The position numbers and the translations under genes are program-made. This document shows positions 33,717 to 46,204 of a DNA stretch of 64,000 nucleotides, in pieces. Position 1 is the first letter of the stretch; the number at the start of each line of letters is the position of its first letter. The notes beneath the pieces were generated by a model. It worked only from the letters and a program-made list of their open reading frames with translations, was not told the DNA's origin and did no database searches. This DNA comes from Chaetoderma sp. LZ-2023a (taxonomy: Eukaryota > Mollusca > Caudofoveata > Chaetodermatida > Chaetodermatidae), in assembly GCA_034401795.1 (NCBI GenBank), contig CM067360.1, forward strand, positions 120,150,609-120,214,608. Reading direction: 5' to 3'.

Positions 33717-34693
33717 ATTCATCTTGAAGGAAATCTCCCCATTCCCAAAGCAAACCATCTCTCCTTGATCAATACTATTGCTGGATGATAGATAATATTT
33801 TGGAGAATAACTTAATTACATGGCACTGCTAATGAAAATCATGGTATCCAGTAATAAAAGGTGATATGTATCACATAGTGTATCATATTCAAGTAATATG
33901 TTTACTAGATCTGATAATTATCGAGTGCTGTCTATGTAATGTTCAAAGGAATACCCAACTTTTCATCCATTTTAAAAAAACCCAACCAATATGGTAATGT
34001 AATTGATTAAAATGATTCTGCTGTGCATTCTTTTATTTTACAGGACAGGCAGCAAGCAAGAGACGATCGAAACACGAGGCGAGGATAGTATGTATATAAT
34101 GTAATGAATAAGCCATGATAAAGGTGAGTATATTGTATCAAAGTGACTATTAATGAGTCCATTATATGGTCTAAAAGTGAAATCGTTAAAGTATGCGATG
34201 TAACCATGTCTGTATCTTGGTTCATGCAGGAAATATGCATGGATTTGGTATGCAAGCAAAGATTACTTGCATAATGGCCTGGTATCTAGGATGGCAGTAT
34301 TGGGTGCACACAATACTACCTCCGCTGATTCCGCCTTTTGTTTGCATTTGGAAACATCTTTTGGGAAATAGTATTCAGGAAAGATGTTCCTAGAAACTTG
34401 AAAAAGGTACCTTTTAATGTATTTGTCTATTATTGTTACCAACTTGAATCCTATATCAGGTTCTTGCCTGGGGACACGATCATCTGACAGATTCATTCTC
34501 TCATAAAACGTTTAAAATGGGACGATGGATGGGTAATAAAATGTGAATGAATAATAAACTATGAATAAATACTAAAGTATAAAGGAGTAATAAAGTATGA
34601 ATTAGTAATAATGAATGAGTGCATAATCAAGGATGCACGAGTAATGAAGTTTGATGGGAAGTGGAGATATTATTAGCTAGTATCCTAGAAAAT
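33717..34693. other. AT-rich intergenic with one acceptor-like site
   Basis: A splice-acceptor-like tract (CATTCTTTTATTTTACAG) ends at about 34043, followed by GACAGGCAGCAAGCAAGAG. Imperfect AGTAATAA/GAATGAAT repeats at 34540-34660. No gene model can be completed. Confidence 0.35.
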
Positions 34694-35005
34694 CTATAGG
34701 TGTATACGAAAGAGGATTGCCGGTTATATTGTGTCCATGCTTTAATGTTATACTTAATCTATACATATGTACAGTGCATACAAAATGTGTTGTCATGGAC
34801 CAGATGAAACTGTTTGTTACCAAGGTTCGTGACTATGGACTGACGTCACATGGTTCGAATAGAACATGGGAAGGCAGTCAGTTGGAGTGTGGCGTTGGGC
34901 ACAGTCACTTGTTGTCTTGGATATTTGGTCCCACTCCACGACTTGAATATAAACTGTGGATTGTGGCTAACTGTGCGAACGAGCCAGGGACAGTGTCACA
35001 GCGTA
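34694..35005 (+). repeat. 312-bp direct duplication, copy 2, ending at a splice-donor-like site
   Basis: The frame MDQMKLFVTKVRDYGLTSHG stays open to LWIVANCANEPGTVSQ. Identity with copy 1 ends at CAGCGTA, where copy 2 continues as GTAAGTTC, a consensus 5' splice site. A duplicated exon is possible; the protein is not recognised. Confidence 0.7.
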
Positions 35006-36630
35006 AGTTCTATATTAATAAAGTATTACCGTAACTATAGAGACGCGTATGTGTTATCTCACCAGCCGGATGAAAGATCCTGCGGTACAGGCAAACGAAT
35101 GGTATTAGACATGCATACTTTAACCTCTATCAAAATATAATTTTACAACTTTGTGTGAGCTGCCATTTAAAAAAAAAACATGTGACATACATCTGCATTG
35201 TCATTGATAGTTTAGCTAAGCTATATGCTTTACTCAGTAATTTCTCTGGAAGAGTGACTCACGGTCATTTCGTGTTAAGAATTCAGTCACAGTCATAGCA
35301 CAAATGAGCTATCAACTTAGCAATCCGTCATTTAGTGCCTGTTTGCTAAGCCGATTGCTCTTAAGCGCGGCCTGCCTTAGACGCGTGTGTTCACTCTCAC
35401 AGATATACATAAATCCTATTTGTAAATCAAATGGCATGTGTTACTTGTATTTGCTGTTAATTACACACTCATGAACGCCATTTCAACCTACGAGTGTGCC
35501 AGCTACTAACATGTGACGTATTTGATAATGACAAGTTTGATCATTGAATAGATAGATGATCAATACTGGATAGTCTCTCCAAAGTGTCTAAATATATCTC
35601 TAAGCTGAACAATCTAAATAAGCATAAACTTGGTTAGTGTAAGCTCCCATTCTCCTCTTCCGTATTCGAGATGATACAATCCGCGTGCACTGCTTATATT
35701 GAAAAGAGCTTACACGCAAGCTACACGTGCATGCACATCGTATCTCAATCACCCTTCTAAGAATACAAGAATATGGAATAGCAACATTGTCTATATATCC
35801 CACATGCAGAATGCAGCCATCACTCTCAAGAATATCCGACCTTCCAAGAGGCTACAGTGTCATTGTTCACGGTTGAACAATTATGGCACATATCTTCAAT
35901 CGCTAAAATACGACTGACTGAGTTTCCTTTCATGATATATATCGGAGTATGTATTGATCATACTGGCGTGTATCTGCCAAGTATGTGTTCTTTAGAAGTG
36001 TTCTTAGCCTGATATCCCATGGAATGGACATCCTCACTAAGAAGTTGCACGAATGAAGTACTTGGGACAGAAATGTCATCGATCAAGAGAAGCCAACTGT
36101 TCGTCTGGCTCTATGTATGCCGATGCACAGCAGGCACATCACAGGCGCCTCATTCATCGGTTTATCTATCAAATTATGCCCAGCGAATTCAACACCCAGG
36201 CTGCCATCGCATCATGTACTAAATCAGCCTTATTTTCGGCGTCCATCTTCATCGGAAAATAATAACATGGACATCGTAACGAGACGTGTTGGCCGTTACG
36301 TGTGACAGAGGCGAGCGTATGGGATAGGTGTATCTTAAATCTAATCTATAATAGTGTGTACGCGATGATCGTGGATTAATTTACGGCTACCGGTTATGTG
36401 TAGTTTTCAGTTCTCTTCAATGACGTCGAGTGAGCTCAGACTAACCCATTCAAGTGTTTCCTTACAAATTCCTATTTTAAACTAATCATACTAATAAGAT
36501 GTTACATATCATTGATCTAATTTGATTTGATGTTGCTGCTGTAAGGAATTTCCCATGCTCCCAGGCAAGACATCGTTTTGAGGTATCGTTCCGAAAGTAG
36601 TTTAGGTGATTATCGCAATGGTCCAGCAGT
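35006..36630. other. Intergenic, no gene seen
   Basis: No element ends, RNA genes or convincing ORFs found. Overlapping small ORFs at 36019-36305 in three frames have no recognisable motifs. Confidence 0.4.
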
Positions 36631-36632
36631 AG

Positions 36633-36870
<238 letters not shown>

Positions 36871-36879
36871 TGGCGATGT

Positions 36880-38560
36880 GTTGTAAAACAACTAGATGGA
36901 TGCCCATATGTAGCGTATCTCCTAACAAGGCTATGGGCGGAAATTAAAGTGTGGATGTAAATATAGTGGCGAAGTGCGTGTCTTATACTTAATTACCCAT
37001 TTTGGCCGTTTTTATCTCAGCAATGTATTCTGTTTAGCAGCACCTGTCATGGATAACTTTTACAAGTTAGCATTTACAGGAGTCAACTCATTCAGCTAGC
37101 ATACTAATAATCTCTAAATATTTTAATTCAGATAACTAGTGTCTAGCCATTTATATTTATTTGTAAAGAAACAATCTATACAGTATTGCATCGTCCAAAC
37201 TAACTATTATCTGTAGCAAGAAATACATATTACAACGATTACATTTACATTTTGTTTCAGAACACACACTTTTCAAAGGCATCACGTGTAGTCTTCCACA
37301 CTAACATACAAGCATGATAGGCATGCATGATATGATATCTGACAGCAATCATCATTTCATAATTTACCAGGGTATGATTTTTTGCCCTTGACGTGTCCAA
37401 GCTCGAAAATACTCTTTGGCACAACCTTGGCAAGACATAATGCGACAATGTGTAAGCTGCAGATTAACGAGCTATACTGCTAGTTCAGCAAACTATGGTA
37501 GTAATACAATTGCAGCCATGACACACTCAGCGGAAACCCCACACCCCATTCAATTTCCAGTCAAGTCCCAGTCATATTAGACCACTCGCTTTCCTGTTGC
37601 CGGCATCCTTCTTCATTTGGAGTCATATTAGACACAAGGAACATCGTATTTTTTTAATAAGATGTAAATGAGGAGAACTGGAACACCTTAAATAAGAGAG
37701 TGGAGAAGAAGGTGGACATATAGAGGAGTCCATTTCATTTAACAACATGCATAAAAAGCCAATGGTTTAGACATGGCGATCCGAAAAAAACACGGGATGA
37801 ACAAGTTCTCGTCATAGAAAGATTAATGGGAGGAGGTGAATAAAGCTGCTAGAATATGTTCCTCAAACTGAATATGAATAGTCTGAATGATGTGTTGACG
37901 TCATCCTGCTGATGAGACAGCCTGACAGTTCAGCATATTTGAGGGCGTATTCAATAGATGATCTTGGAGGCGAAGACTGGATAATGTTGGGTACTGCCTC
38001 ACTACTACGACAATAATGGTCCGCGTTGGCCCAGTAGTGGTCCAGTACCAGCCCGGAAAGTTACATTATCAGGGATTTGGCTGAACAGCCTTATTGACAA
38101 TTCCTAGTTTGAGCCTTACATAGACATGTGTTCTGGTTAACAGACTACAATAAAAGAGCGAATAAATAGGGGAAATTCGCAGGAGAATCGCATAGTAGAA
38201 ATGTGGCCGGCTAGTGTACTAAGCGTGGAACTCCAGCAGCAAAGTAGTGTAAAGTGTATCGGTAAATTTGAAAATCTCGTTATGCTGCCCTCATATCAGC
38301 TCTGTGGAACACAGACCACCTGCTTGCAGTCTGTGTCTAATTGTCTGACTAGATATTGTCAACCTGGTCATGTCTATAAATTTAACACTTGTGGATCCTT
38401 TTTGGCAGAAAGAGGTGAAAAGGAAACCGGCCTGTTGCGTGTGTCGTATCCCACGCACATCCGCCATTATATCGTGTGTTCAATTACTGTGGCTCCTGAT
38501 ACTGGTCTAATGCCATGGAGATGACGTTCTACCTGACTCAAGGGCAATAGCCACGCTGTT
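36880..38560 (+). repeat. Long repeat block 'M', copy 1
   Basis: Colinear with 46205-48530. Shared words include GAATAGTCTGAATGATGT, GACGTCATCCTGC, GACAGTTCAACATCTGGGAG/GACAGTTCAGCATATTTGAG, AGAACTGGAACACC, TTCATTTGGAGTC and CTAGCATACTAATAATCTC. A 107-codon ORF at 38201-38524 is not preserved in copy 2, so the block is taken as non-coding. Confidence 0.75.
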
Positions 38561-38599
38561 GCATTGATTTGTCTAGGTGTGTTGCACCAGACCACTGAC

Positions 38600-39340
38600 G
38601 TGATACTAGCGCCGTCATCATCTTAGGTGTGGATGCATTGACGTCGATCTTATTTCGTTTTGCAAACAATAACAATTTACTATTTAACCTGATATTTCTC
38701 TATGGATTTATACATTTGCATTACAAGATTCAACCCAAAATATAATATTATCCAGGTTAGTCCCCATTTCCAAAGGTCTTTCTCGACTATCAATCCACAA
38801 CGATTACTGGTACTTGAGGAAATTGGCGTCACTGACGAATATATTCAGATACATTTTTTTTAATCTTAGCTTGTCTTTTCGTAATAATAGTCTCTTGGTC
38901 AGTGCCATTCAACCAGAATAGTATGCATTTATTAATGATTTAGTTCGCATACTGTATTAAGGACCCGATTATTCATTGTATCGAGTGTCATTTGAGTAGA
39001 GCGCATTCGTTCTGGTCGTGCCACAAGCAGAGAGATCAATCGACCGATTGAGTAAGGCAGGATTTGGAACTAACTGCGCTGACAGAAAATCCATGACTGT
39101 ATTTCGATTAGGACATGCACATTTAGCTACTCCTGATGCAGACGTGTTATAACATGCGCATTGAGATCAACAGCTAGCGCGTATATTTCCATTAGCTTCA
39201 CATAAATCTCTACAGAATGTCTTGAAGGCAGGGGCACAGCAATATCGATATGATGGGCTGTGATTGCATTGTGATTGCTGATCTTCCAATGAGTTAATCC
39301 AAACATGACGGAACGTGATTTAATTTGCTCTACACTATTT
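38600..39340 (+). repeat. Dispersed 'A' repeat block, copy 4
   Basis: AACCTGATATTTCTCTATGG, CCCCATTTCCAAAGGTCTTTC, AGTATGCATTTATTAATG, GAGTGTCATTTGAGTAGAGCG, GTGCCACAAGCAGAGAGATC and ATTTCCATTAGCTTCACATA. Colinear with 48560-49330. Confidence 0.8.
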
Positions 39341-39391
39341 TGAACTGCAATGCAGTTATATGGGGGTTTTCTTTATGCCATTGGCCGATTA

Positions 39392-39462
39392 TCAACAACA
39401 ACAACAACAACAACAGCAGCAGCAACAACAACAACAACAACAACAACATCAACAAAAACAAT
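39392..39462. repeat. (CAA)n/(CAG)n trinucleotide repeat
   Basis: CAACAA with an internal CAGCAGCAG. A 100-codon plus-strand frame reads poly-Thr/Ala through it; no homology is recognised outside the repeat. Followed by an 11-base poly-C near 39719. Confidence 0.9.
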
Positions 39463-39469
39463 GCCAGGC

Positions 39470-41364
39470 GTTAGACCTATTACATGGCCTTCTATAATGG
39501 TAGTTGCCGGGGATTTATTAAACAGTGATGTTCGAAGCGCGTGTGCATTTTCTTCATGCGATAAAAAGGGCAAAGTAAGTTTAGCGAGGGTGCCTGTTGT
39601 AATGCTATCTTTCGGTGTTTTCTTAGAGACGATTGGGTTGAAAGGAGAATAATAGCTATGCTGACGCACAATGGGAGGATCAACTTCTTGTCACACCACG
39701 ATCACGTTCTCGCTAAGTCCCCCCCCCCACCCATGCTGGAGAAATTTCGACTAAAATCAGTTAAAAATTGTGGAGCTAAGTCGCTGCATTCAACAATCTC
39801 AAGTGTTCACACTGAACCAAAGTGACAACACACAACGAATCATTTATGATAGAATAATCATTATGTCGAATATTTTCAAACGTATCTGACATGAAGTAAC
39901 ATATTCCTGTCAATGTTATTACACCGTTTTCAATAGCTTACCTATACACTTATTTTGAAAATGATAATCTGGATATTCATGGTTCAATGGGTTAACACAT
40001 GCATCAAATTGCAATGTTTCTTTACAATAGTATAATGCTATTGGGCACATGGCGTCTGTATGACAGCGACGGTATACAATATAATGACTTTGACTATATA
40101 CAACATGCTATGCGTGTGGCCTGCCATGATGCTGATATTTGGGACACCATACCGGTAATATTTACGGTAATATTTACGGTAGCGGAGCGCACTTACAATG
40201 GTTTGTGGACATCACAGTGTGTGGACATAACACGAGAATGTGTATGTTAGTGCGTGCGTGTATGTGTATGCGTATGTGCGTGTATGAGGTTATGTTATTA
40301 AAGGACTACTCTACCTCTGTTATTCAAACTATTCACGTCGATGGTCATTGTGTGCATTCCTCAGGTCAGGGCCAGTGGTTGACCATGCATAGGAGCATGC
40401 ATTCGTGTTAATTACTGTACACATTGGAATAGCCAGAGATTGAGATTGTTCTCTAGGCGTGATAAAATATGTGAAACGGCTACCATTGCCAACTTCACAC
40501 TGTTTCACTAGCATGTCCTTGTAGGCAAATGTGCCTGCTATTTGCGGAGATTTTCCAGCACAGTCTAATTCCTAGCTAGCAGTAGACATTGTCAGCTAGT
40601 TGAGTGAATTCCAATATCAGAATTATTCAACTATTTGACATTATATGATTCACGATGTATGGTCGCCATCCGTCATCGCCTCGCAATAATAAATTATTAT
40701 TCAGATTTGGATCTTCAAAATAACATAGCTACATATATGCTTTGAAATATTAACCCTCACGACGCTGATGCTAATATTCTATCTCTTAATGTGCCAATAT
40801 CAAACAACCCTGTGTATATCTGTCAAACATCTTGGTAGCCTACGACAGCAACATCTTCCAACAAATTTTTTTTTAAATCAACACATTTTAATCGTTTAAT
40901 TTAATTTGAATAATTAAAATGTTGACATCTGACTGATAATGTTGCAACTAGTGTGGTGTGGAATGCATGGAGCTATTGGAATGTGAACCACTGGAAACTC
41001 AGGATGAAGAAAGGCAATATAAAATGTACACATCTTGTGCTATAAGGTATCATTTACCAATAATTCAAATTAATTCCAACGCGCATGAAACTGGCGGAGC
41101 TTAGCTAGAAATGTCTATTGAAATGGCATATGGACAAAATATATATTTCTGAAGGGCATGACAGTTGAAATTCGTGACACCAGAACAGATGCCATTAATT
41201 AAGAAGAAGAGGATTTATTTTAACAGGAATAACGATAGCTGCTTTTTTCAATTACAGTGGTAAATTTACAAAATGTGTGTTCTTCTGGCCTGAAAATGGA
41301 CATTATCAAAGCAGATATTTCATGTTTACATTTAATATACTACTTGATATAAGTAGCATTGTGA
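39470..41364. repeat. Long repeat block between A and D, no gene
   Basis: 40300-40640 matches 19300-20420 (CATTCCTCAGGTCAG, CACAGTCTAATTCCTAGC). ATATTTACGGTAATATTTACGG near 40158 is a small direct repeat. Otherwise AT-rich sequence without supported genes. Confidence 0.5.
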
Positions 41365-41523
41365 GCGGCTTGAAGCGGCGTTGACGCAAACTGTATTAAT
41401 TTAATGCCATTTGGACCATATAACTATTGCCGCATGCATTGCGCTGAACAAAACAGCTAGGCGTAACTATACATATAGCCCTGGCCCATTTCTGTAGAAT
41501 AATGGCAGATTCATCCCACTTAA

Positions 41524-42477
<954 letters not shown>

Positions 42478-42520
42478 CGTGCGAGCGTGCGTGCGACCGT
42501 GCGTGCGAGCGTGCGTGCGT

Positions 42521-42842
42521 GTTATGCGATTTAATTACCGCGAGAATGGGTTTTGTGAGCCGCTAAGAAACCACGCAAAGATTCGGTGACTATTCGTCCA
42601 TCTTGACCGAGATGCATTCCGCTGGGAACATCACAAGGCCACACACTCGGCTACACTAATGAAGGGTGCTGGTTGGGGGAATTCGCTTTCCTCGGTTACG
42701 GCGTTTTCATAGTCAGGGCATTACCCATAACAGATATCGTTAAATTCGTTACAGTGCCAGCGTTCACGTAGTAATAAAACGGTGCCTGGTCTTAAATGAA
42801 GCGAGAACAACTGAAACAAAGCTGTACTCATTGTGAATGAAA
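42521..42842 (+). repeat. Dispersed 'E' repeat block, copy 2
   Basis: ACTCGGCTACACTAATGAAG, GTTCACGTAGTAATAAAACG, AAATGAAGCGAGAACAACTG and CATTGTGAATGA match 22290-22450 and 57490-57830. Confidence 0.75.
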
Positions 42843-42872
42843 AAATGAACGCTCATCTCTAGCTAACCTACA

Positions 42873-42940
<68 letters not shown>

Positions 42941-43054
42941 CGTGCGCACATCTCACATGTATGATGTAATCGTTATGACGTTATCATACATGTCGCTTAG
43001 CTGGTATGGCGTCATATGAGGTACAATCACAGATGGATACTCTGGAAAGGTGAA
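42843..43054 (-). mobile_element. Palindromic MITE family C inserted in E block, with (ACGC)n
   Basis: Interrupts the E block exactly between GTGAATGA and AATTACACC, which are adjacent in the other copies (22443, 57828). Ends: AAATGAAC...CATCTCTAGCTAA at the left and GGATACTCTGGAAAGGTGAA at the right. The core is replaced by a pure ACGC array (42872-42943). Confidence 0.75.
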
Positions 43055-43860
43055 TTACACCATCGTCTTTATTTAGAGAGCCACATTTGGAATAGATCAA
43101 TAGTCGGCCACAGAAGACCTATTTTTATAATGACGTTGATGATTTACAGTTTGATAAAGATTCTGTTAAATATTTTGAAGATAGTTTGACTGAGAGATGT
43201 TGCTACCATATTTATAAACAGTGCACATTCAAACTAATTTTAAAATAGTGAACAGTTTCCCTATATCGTTACCATGATTCCGGAATTCTAGGTTTTCACT
43301 TTTCAAATCAATTCCAAAACGTGTAAAAATATAGTTGTTGATGTTAGGTAGAACACCCGGTGCTTAGGTAGAATTGGACGGGGCCTAGATAAAAATTGGC
43401 CCCTCCATCGAGATGGATATACGATTGTATTCAAAGATATACTCCGTATTAAATGCTTATCATCTACTCGCATTATCATAAGCACAATATAGCACAATAT
43501 AACGTGTATTGTTGGCTGTGATTATAATGCTCTTGCGGCTGTGGTTGCCTTCGCCCAAGCACAAACAATCTATTTTTCTTTCGATATTCAGCATATGGCA
43601 TGTATTGTTGACATACGATTAGTGTAGTAAATGGAATTAGCGGTATTTCATCAGCGAACGTTGTCCTATAATACAGATATCCGTGCGTTTCTAGTGTTAG
43701 CTAGAGACATATTAATTGCTAGTATAGTGGCCATGCTTCGCTATAGATCATCTTTATACACGAACAATCCACATGATATACTGTCGCGGACACGTTCCTC
43801 TTCCCTAGATTAGTATGCTATCCGACAGCCTTGTGTATCGATCATTTACGATTAAGCAAT
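43055..43860 (+). repeat. Repeat with palindrome core, then 'G/H' block copy 2
   Basis: CTGTTAAATATTTTGAAGATA and TTTGACTGAGAGATGTTGCT at 43160-43205 with AACTAATTTTAAAATAGTG after it. Then GTATTCAAAGATATACTCCG and GCATTATCATAAGCACAATA (G), and GTGTATCGATCATTTACGATT (H). Confidence 0.65.
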
Positions 43861-44110
43861 GGACATTTACAACAGATGATGCAGAAAGGCTTTATCCAGC
43901 TGACTGAGATCTGAAACCCACGCATACACTTTCCACTGGATTCACTTAAATCAGCATGGTACGCCTCGGAGGGTCCTAGCAAACCAATGGCCCTATTATA
44001 TGCTGTGGTTGCATATTGTTTGCTGCCCTAAAATCATGGAAATCAAACGTGTCGGAACGAAATTTAAATAAATTTCGAATCAGCATTACACATCTAGTGG
44101 GAACAGGCAC
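43861..44110 (+). repeat. Isolated second half of 'A' block, fused after H
   Basis: CATTTACAACAGATGATGCAG, CTTTATCCAGCTGACTGAG, CACTTTCCACTGGATTCAC and GTACGCCTCGGAGGGTCC. The first half of A is missing; the join to H at about 43860 looks like a recombination junction. Confidence 0.65.
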
Positions 44111-45480
44111 ACCGATCATGTTGCTCGCGTTTGCTCTGCCCTCTCCAGGAATCCATCACCTAAAATCATACACAGTTACGACTGACAACATTCCTCACTG
44201 AATGTACCCATAGTAATTGATCTGAGCACTCAATCACTGGCATCCGTTACATTTGAAGGTGGCATTTATGAACATATCTCTTTACCATTCCACTCTGTAG
44301 CCATCTGCATATGATTAGTATCGGCCATACAATACATGACAAATGGAGACGCTGTGCATGTGAGTATTTTTTGCCATACGGTCCACAGGCTGATCAGCTT
44401 ACCATGCGTATGTGTTTGGAATATAAATTTGGACCAGCGCAAGAGTGTGTGGTTTGCCCCTTTCGGGCATAGCACGCACGCGTACGATGTGTCTCTTTGT
44501 GCTCAAATTAGAAATATGTATCTTCGTTATTTAAATATGTGATACATTAGTTAAATTTCTATTCCCGGATGAAGATTATGACGTCATAAGTTGAACGTTT
44601 TTCTCGCTGTCATCCAACGCTATCGCAATAAAATTGCGAATTGCGTTTTAAAGAGTTTTTTCTTCAGCGATGTTAGGAATATAAAAAAATTAATTTGCGG
44701 AAATGCTGAAGAATATGTAATAACACTCCTTTGTCTGATTTCTCTGATGGTGCCGATTTTAACATAAAGTTTTGATCTTGAGATAAATTAATGACGTGAC
44801 AGTATAAGCATATCAATATAATTGCCACATTTGAATCAACTCTCTCGCGGGCGCTACGTCACATAAGGTTATTAAAGTCGCATCTATTACTATGAGAGTT
44901 TAAATAGTTCTTACATACACCCAATACATCTGTATGTACTTATGTGTTCATACTAGCCTCAAAGGTTCCTGAGCTATTGTAATATTCATGAAATTGGCAG
45001 GCATCATCATACAAAATGTCCACCCTAATGTTCGGCAACTAATGTATGAACATAACAAATATATTCCATAAATTTGTGAATAGAGTGATACACGTCTTAA
45101 TCTCTTCAAGCTGTGCATATATAAATGATGTCGATAGCATTATCACCGATAGAAATATCACCATCCAAATGCATGCATTCCTGTCTTCGGATTGCCGTTA
45201 TCATGGTTTTTGTCGTGATGGGATTCAACCTGTGACGTCATAGGATTAATTAATTCGCAGAAAATTATAGTAGCATAGCGTTTTCAACACCATTTTAATC
45301 GGATTTATATATAAATGTCGCAGGAAATGTGTACACAGTAGCTTAAATATGGGCTCTACGATGGAACTGCGTGCTTTATGCAAACGATGGTGACCCTTCT
45401 TGTGTTCCTCTTTAAGGCTCATGAGAACTAACCAGTGTAATGCGGCGCAGTCAAATAGCGAATACTAGGGTTAATTACAT
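44111..45480. other. Intergenic, no gene seen
   Basis: CRE-like TGACGTCA words at 44579-44586 and 45233-45240. No coding or RNA gene supported. Confidence 0.4.
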
Positions 45481-45488
45481 GTGTTAAA

Positions 45489-45570
45489 CGTTGGCAGGGA
45501 ATCGAACCCATACCTGACTAAACCGCCAAGCATCATATCCCGCAAACGCTTCCACCTCACCAACGCCGCA
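45489..45570 (-). mobile_element. tRNA-derived SINE head, minus strand
   Basis: Reverse complement reads GGCGTTGGTGAGGTGGAAGC (A-box-like), then GGGTTCGATTCCCTGCC (canonical B box GGTTCGATTCC) about 50 bases on. Length and box spacing fit a tRNA-related promoter, but the acceptor stems do not pair as in a real tRNA. SINE body and 3' tail are not delimited. Confidence 0.6.
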
Positions 45571-45800
45571 AGACAAAGTCTTACATTGCCAGTGAGGCGT
45601 TCACGATGTAAGTTTCTGATGCACCGTGGCTTTCTGTGGTAGCTGGTGTTGACCGTAATTACTACAACTGGCAAGCGAGTTAGTGATTTATCAGCACAGA
45701 TGGTCAGACAATACCGTGCCTGTACACACACATCAGATAGACCACGCAGTGTATACCCATTATAAATAGGTATGCATGTAGTCGTGACAGTATGGTAATT

Positions 45801-45890
45801 TGGCATTGCCAGGGAAGTGATCCCACACCCGACGAAAGCCCCAATCATCATAGGCCCACAAATGCTTCACCTACACCAACGCAATGTCGT
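45801..45890 (-). mobile_element. Second tRNA-derived SINE head, decayed B box
   Basis: Reverse complement GCGTTGGTGTAGGTGAAGC, TTTGTGGGCCTATGATGATT and GGGATCACTTCCCTGGC: the same family as 45489-45570, about 310 bases away, same orientation. Confidence 0.6.
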
Positions 45891-45937
45891 GGGTGGATGA
45901 GGTTCAAGTACTTAGCTCAATGTGAGTATGTGCTTGC

Positions 45938-46204
<267 letters not shown>

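Noticed and set aside
38201-38524. 107-codon ORF with several cysteines
   Set aside because: The homologous M block at about 48080-48510 does not preserve the frame.
45471-45851. 126-codon minus-strand ORF
   Set aside because: Covers the SINE heads; coincidence of open frame in repeat sequence.
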